Shown one piece after another: positions 59,521 to 64,000 of a stretch of DNA of 64,000 nucleotides. Within the stretch, counting starts at the first letter, position 1; the number at the start of each line of letters is the position of its first letter. Below the pieces are notes generated by a model that was not told where the DNA came from, did not search any database, and saw nothing but the letters and a program-made list of their open reading frames with translations. The position numbers and the translations under genes were made by a program. This stretch comes from Gnetum montanum (Eukaryota; Streptophyta; Gnetopsida; Gnetales; Gnetaceae). The DNA is taken from NCBI GenBank assembly GCA_015680685.1, contig MNCI01033653.1, forward strand, positions 5,607-69,606, given 5' to 3'.

Positions 59521-61972
59521 TTGTGATTACAAGGGCTTGGTTGAACTGTTGGTTCTAAAGAAAGGTGTTTTCTCCATGTGGTTGTTGGAACCAACAATAG
59601 ATTGAGAGTTAATAGCCCTTGTGGCATTACATTGTTGTAGCTAGGTAGGGATTTCACCTTGCATGGATGGAGAAGGTGGTAGTGAAGCTATTGGTGGAAG
59701 AGATGTAGCCAGATGAGAAAGATGATATGCTTGTGGAATATCACCTCTAAAAGAGGGAGTCCCATAATACTTGTGGGCTTGGTAGTGATGTTGAGGAGTG
59801 ATGTGACCAGTAGAGTTACATGGGGAGATTGGCTATTGCACATAATATCCATATGGGTTAGGTTGCCATAAGGATATTATTGCCTTGTTAGTGCCATTCC
59901 CCATGATTATGGGTGCTGCCACTATTGATACTACTCAATTTATTATGGTGGAGTTCCATTGGGATAATATGTTAAGGGTTGGTGGAACTACCTTGGGTTA
60001 GCTTGAGGATAAGGTAACCTTTAGGGTGCTTTCCGTCTGTTCAATTGTGGGTTGAGTTCATATACCCTAGACTCCTGTAGATGTGAGATTACAAGGAAAC
60101 ATCCCTTAGGATGGTCATATTGACACATCTTGCATCCACTATCATTGTTTGTTTCTGACTCTGAAACTTCTTCAATGATGGAAACTTTGCCCTTACCCCT
60201 GCTACGTGCATGTTCAACTTCTCTCTTTTTTCTTTTTTCACAATCACTACCTTACACTCTAGACTCCTCTACTATTTTAAGAATAGTTTAAAATCTATTG
60301 TCTAGAGAATCCCATATTTGGTCTAGCTTTGCTAAAACTTCTGATGTCATCTTTTGGATAAGCAAAGTTTTCCTATTCACCATCTCGTTTAGTGGTAACT
60401 CTTCTTCATCCTTAGAAAATACTACTCCTCTCTTCTGGAGGGAAGGATATTGGTTATACTCTTCCACACTTTCTCTCTTCCATAGCTCACCTTCTTCCTT
60501 AGCAACTTGCTCCAACAGTCTTTGGATTTGATGGGACCTAAGCTCGGATAGTCTTCCTTGGGCATAAGTCTGAGGGATTCTTCTCATTTCATGCCTAAGC
60601 CCATCTACAAGATGGTGCAGTTGATCCTTTTGCAAATAACCATGGCTAGGACAATGATGTAACAGTGCATAGTATCAGCCCATGGTAGCATCCAAGGGTT
60701 CATGTCCTCCTTGTTTCTAGCCTTGGATTTTCTTTTGCAGGTTGGACACTCAAGATTACGTTTGGTAGTTATCATTGAATAATTCTAACATAGTACTCCA
60801 TCTACAAATAGATTCTAGTTCTAAGGACTAGTACCATCTTACCACTTCTATAACTAGTGTCCATGGGAACAACTTAAGTTTTTTTCATTTATTCTCTATG
60901 TTTTGTAAGGCACACGCATCATGGAATACTTGTAAATGATTTTGAGGATTAGCATTGTATCCTCCTTCAAATGATGGGATATTTTTCATATCTAATCTCT
61001 TGATCCTACTATCTTTCTGGTGCCTTGTTGGAATTCTAACATCCTCTGTTATGTCTAACATACTTTGAGTAGTGAGTAGGGGTTCGTCGTGATCGTCTCT
61101 TCTATGGTGTCTATGATGCCTACATTATTCCCTACTCTCCCTTCTTCTATGTCAAGACTCTTTAGAGTGCCCTTGTTCCCTTTCCTAGCTGCTTCGTCTA
61201 TGAATTCCACTTTGCCTAACTTTATCCCCATGGTCTTTTTTTTATGACTATGTTTGAATATTAAAGGAGAGGGTGAAGGAGATGTTGAAGGTGAAGAAGA
61301 AGGAGAAGCATCACCATGACGGTATCTACTACCTTCTCTTCTTTAGTCTCAACCCCAATCACAATTGCAATTAGAATGCCCACCTTTATTATGAGTTCAT
61401 ATCCCTTTTTCAAATCCTTCGTGCCCATGGGTATTACGACCTGGGTTATGAATAGTGGAATGAAGGTTCTAATACAAAACCCCTTCACCAAAGTCAAGGG
61501 AAAGAACATTGTTATGTGGCCGACTACCTGAGGTAGGTTCATCATCCTCAGTTTTGCTTAAGACAAGTGGGGCATCTTGGGACCACTTACCCTTCAAAGA
61601 ATTATGATGTCTCTCCTGTTGCAAGTCCCTTTGATGTTGTACCTTTATGGAATGGTATTCTCTCGAGTAATGGTCTTGCACAATATATTATGCATGTAAG
61701 TGTGGCATGCCAATTCGTGTGAGAGCATGAAGAAGCATGCTCGGGACTGAATGATCAAAAGGTAAGACTATGTTATCTTCTAAGTCTCTCTAACATAGTT
61801 GTTCATCTTGATGCAGGATAAAGGTGAATTCTAGTATATACTCATCCGGATGAATATATACCACTTGAACTTGTTGAGGGACTGACAAATCAACATCATG
61901 TATATTATGCCGCTATCTGTTTCCTGTTTCAGACCTAGGTGGTGAGGCGCTTTCATATGAAGAAGGAGACAT
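59521..61972 (-). pseudogene. gag remnant of element E
   Basis: A start ATG is likely at 61972 (MSPSSYESASPPRSETGN). The capsid part is at about 61030-60580: RIKRLDMKNIPSFEGGYNAN, HLQVFHDACALQN and DQLHHLVDGLRHEMRRI. It is followed by a charged linker (60560-60288, EEGELWKRESVEEYNQYP). A zinc-knuckle-like CKMCQYDHPKGC lies at about 60135-60100. Gly- and Pro-rich low-complexity sequence follows down to protease. Many stops are present. Confidence 0.75.
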
Positions 61973-62089
61973 ACTTGTCTGTTCAGTGTACAATGTATTT
62001 TGGTTTATTATTTTCTCAACCAATCCTTAGGGTTCATTCCAATGATGTGAATGATTTCCTATGTTCTAGTTAGCACACAAACAACTAAG

Positions 62090-62107
62090 TCCCTGGCAAT
62101 AGTGCCA
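62090..62107 (-). other. Primer-binding site of element E, tRNA-Asp type
   Basis: On the minus strand it reads TGGCACTATTGCCAGGGA, against TGGCGCCGTTGCCGGGGA for the complement of plant tRNA-Asp; 14 of 18 match. It is one base inside the 5' LTR. This primer is typical of Athila elements. Confidence 0.8.
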
Positions 62108-62793
62108 ATGATGAGCGGCAAGGTATCCCTATGCTCAACTATACAAATATGAGCATTTCACGCATGATCTAGTTGAATTCCAATCACTAAGTGCTTATGT
62201 ACCCTTGTGGAACAAGGATGGGTTGGCTGATTATTGTCTTCCCAAGCTTACCTGGATGTCATGATTCTATGGTTAAGTAAACTTGAGGCATATGATTTTT
62301 ATAGCTTTTAGGATTTTTTGTCTTGCAGGAGAGAGGTAACTAAGTGAGTAATTTAACTTAACTACTCATTAACTAAGTTCTAACTAATCCTAACACTAGC
62401 ATCCATTCCCACTTGCCATACACATCTTGAACCAATTCAACACTACTCAGATTACTAAACACTAATCGTTACTAGATTACCAAGCATTACACACATGCTT
62501 GAAGTGGTCATGCTTGTGTAATTTAACGATTTGCTTAATTGATCAAAATAAATTGCCATGCTAATAACAGAAATGTAAAGTGCATAAAATAAAATAAAAT
62601 GAAATAAATGCATAAGAAAATAAAATAAAAGAAATGCGTAAGAAAAAAAATCTCATGTGCTGCAAGGATGAATCAAAGAGCTCATCTTTATTGCCGTACA
62701 TAAGGTGTGCTCAGGTACACAATGCTTGAATAAAGATCCATCCACACTTAGACCTCCTACTACAAGCACTTGGAAAATACCATAACTTTCAAA

Positions 62794-62901
62794 CCAACTA
62801 CAAGAGTTTCACTACTTCACTGCTAAAAGACTTCTTCCCAATTGTGNCCCAACTACAAGAGTTTCACTACTTCACTGCTAAAAGACTTCTTCCCAATTGT
62901 G
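62794..62901. other. Direct 53-bp duplication separated by one N
   Basis: The segment CCAACTACAAGAGTTTCACT through AATTGTG occurs at 62794-62846 and again at 62849-62901, identical by eye, with N at 62847. The other E LTR has the segment once. A contig-join artefact is most likely. Confidence 0.85.
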
Positions 62902-62937
62902 TGCCTAGGCACTGTATTTATAGACTTAGGAGCAACT

Positions 62938-63141
62938 ACTCTAATAATTAGAGTAACCGCTCTAATAATTAGAATAATTTCTAAAGTAACTGCTAGAGTA
63001 CCCACTCTAATAATTAGAATAACTATTATAGTAATCGCTAGAGTAACCACTCTAATAATTAGAATAACTGCTAAAGTAACCACTAGAGTAACCACTCTAA
63101 TAATTAGAATAACTACTAGAGTAACCGCTAGAGTAACCCCT
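62938..63141 (-). repeat. 45-bp tandem repeat in the E 5' LTR
   Basis: The same unit as at 33237-33416 (begins ACTCTAATAATTAGAATAAC on the plus strand) is present in four full and one short copy, directly upstream of the TATA box in sense. Unit order and sequence have drifted between the two LTRs. Confidence 0.85.
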
Positions 63142-63151
63142 CTCATCATCA

Positions 63152-64000
63152 GTGAACAAGGAAGACCAAAGAACACTTTTAAAATGTATAAAAGATTAGG
63201 AAGGCCTATGAGAACATGTCTAATATCTACTTAATGGTAGCATAATATCATTTTTAATTACTTAAGAGAGGAAGTAAGATCTTCTTAAGAATTATGAATG
63301 GTTGATCATCCCTTGATGGTCAAGCTTGTATTATGAGAGGGTGTAAGGGTTTGATTGATTAATTATCTATCTTTGAGAGTGTGTTTGCTTCCTTTGTGCA
63401 TTGCATTCTAGTTTCTTTAAGTGAGTATAAAGTTTGCATTTCTTTTCTCTTGTTTAATTTGGTGTTGTTTAGAAGCTTTACATCTTGTGAGGGGTTGAAT
63501 TATGGAATATCAAGGACCACCTTACAAATTATGTTATATAAAAGCATAACATTCAAGTCATTTATGATAGATTCTATTCTTATTTTTTTACTTTTTAAGT
63601 TAGTTAATGCTGCAATATTACAATATGCCCTAGATATAAGATCATTATATATAAAAATTTGATATTAATTGTTCATAAGTAAACCCTTATTATTAAATTT
63701 TTCATTGATTTTTAAAAGATTTTAGGAGAACATTATTAGTCTTACTAGTCTTGTTAACTATAAAAAGTCTATTTTCATCCTATTTGATCCTTGCAAATGT
63801 GTTTTGCATTATGTGCTTTTTTTCTTTTTTGATGAAATGAATATTCTTTATTGTACACAATAATTGGTACTATAAGCATATAGAAATACTTATATTTAGT
63901 CAAGTACATATTATAATATTCCTGATTCATATAACTTTTATCATTATAAAAGACATTTATTTTGAATAATTATTCCTTTTCTCAATAAAACATTCAAAAG
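63152..64000 (+). other. Continuation of element C end beyond E, no gene recognised
   Basis: After E ends, AT-rich sequence continues to the window edge. A TATA-like ATGTATAAAAGATTAGG lies at 63186-63202. If C's 3' LTR was split at 32473, this would be its promoter and R-U5 part, but no second copy is available to confirm it. A 93-codon open frame (63381-63662) is hydrophobic, AT-biased and unrecognised, probably fortuitous. Confidence 0.4.

Larger units (their letters stand above)
32474..63151 (-). mobile_element. Element E: Athila-like Ty3/gypsy retrotransposon, minus strand, split by element F
   Basis: E has LTRs at 32474-33426 and 62109-63151 with ends TGATGAG and CTCATCA. The flanks GTGAG (32469-32473) and GTGAA (63152-63156) fit an eroded 5-bp duplication. 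Next to the right LTR lies a primer site of tRNA-Asp type, typical of Athila. The minus-strand order is gag, protease, RT, RNase H, integrase. Without F the element is about 10.3 kb, an Athila-like size. It inserted into the end of element C. Confidence 0.85.
62109..63151 (-). repeat. 5' LTR of element E
   Basis: It is collinear with 32474-33426, with ends TGATGAG and CTCATCATCA. The minus-strand TATA box is CTATAAATAC (62923-62914). The 45-bp repeats (62938-63141) number four plus a partial copy. A 53-bp tandem duplication around the N at 62847 makes this copy longer than the other LTR. Confidence 0.88.

Noticed and set aside
1-64000. CRISPR arrays, prokaryotic operons or phage features.
   Set aside because: The tandem repeats lack regular unique spacers, no cas-like genes occur, and all recognisable genes are plant LTR-retrotransposon types or plant-type captured genes.

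Overview
This window is plant nuclear repeat DNA with no intact host gene. It is AT-rich and consists of degraded LTR retrotransposons stacked inside one another. The plant-type primer-binding sites, a Tat-type second RNase H, an Athila-like element and a 5S-rRNA-derived fragment all indicate a vascular plant. The many old, decayed but structurally complete insertions suggest a large, slowly purged genome such as a gymnosperm, but this is inference. One run of N (20272-20615) and a single N (62847) mark assembly gaps.

Layout by nesting. Element C is the outer host: a + strand Ty3/gypsy chromovirus-like element with gag and protease at about 1325-2939 and RT, RNase H, integrase and a chromodomain-like tail at 28904-31990. 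It is split by element A (2940-28903, - strand, 5-bp duplications TTTGG/TTTGA), a Ty3/gypsy element of similar type whose net length is about 7.5 kb once its insertions are removed. A holds four younger insertions: D, a probable solo LTR (3318-6181, duplication CATGG) in its 3' LTR; B1 (9150-13594, duplication CTTAA) in its RT; B2 (16285-21832, duplication ACTTG) in its leader; and B3 (23229-28783, + strand) in its 5' LTR.

C is split again near its right end by element E (32474-63151, - strand), an Athila-like Ty3/gypsy element with a tRNA-Asp-type primer site. E is in turn split by element F (34105-54495, + strand), a 20-kb Tat-lineage Ty3/gypsy element with dual RNase H and 2.2-kb LTRs.

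Two things stand out. First, B1, B2 and B3 have no gag or pol. Each instead carries, in the sense direction, a complete nuclease domain of a CCR4-type poly(A) deadenylase (about 392 codons, now broken), and two of them also carry the 3' part of a 5S rRNA gene. This is a non-autonomous LTR family that captured and amplified a host mRNA-decay gene. Second, between protease and RT, element F carries an antisense gene (45071 to 41467) with its own upstream TATA box and at least six 80-89-bp GT-AG introns whose removal keeps one reading frame. Its first 150 or so residues resemble FCP1/NIF-type HAD phosphatases. All coding regions are decayed, many of the stops being TAG or TGA where CAG, CGA or TGG is expected, so the systems are read here as fossils.
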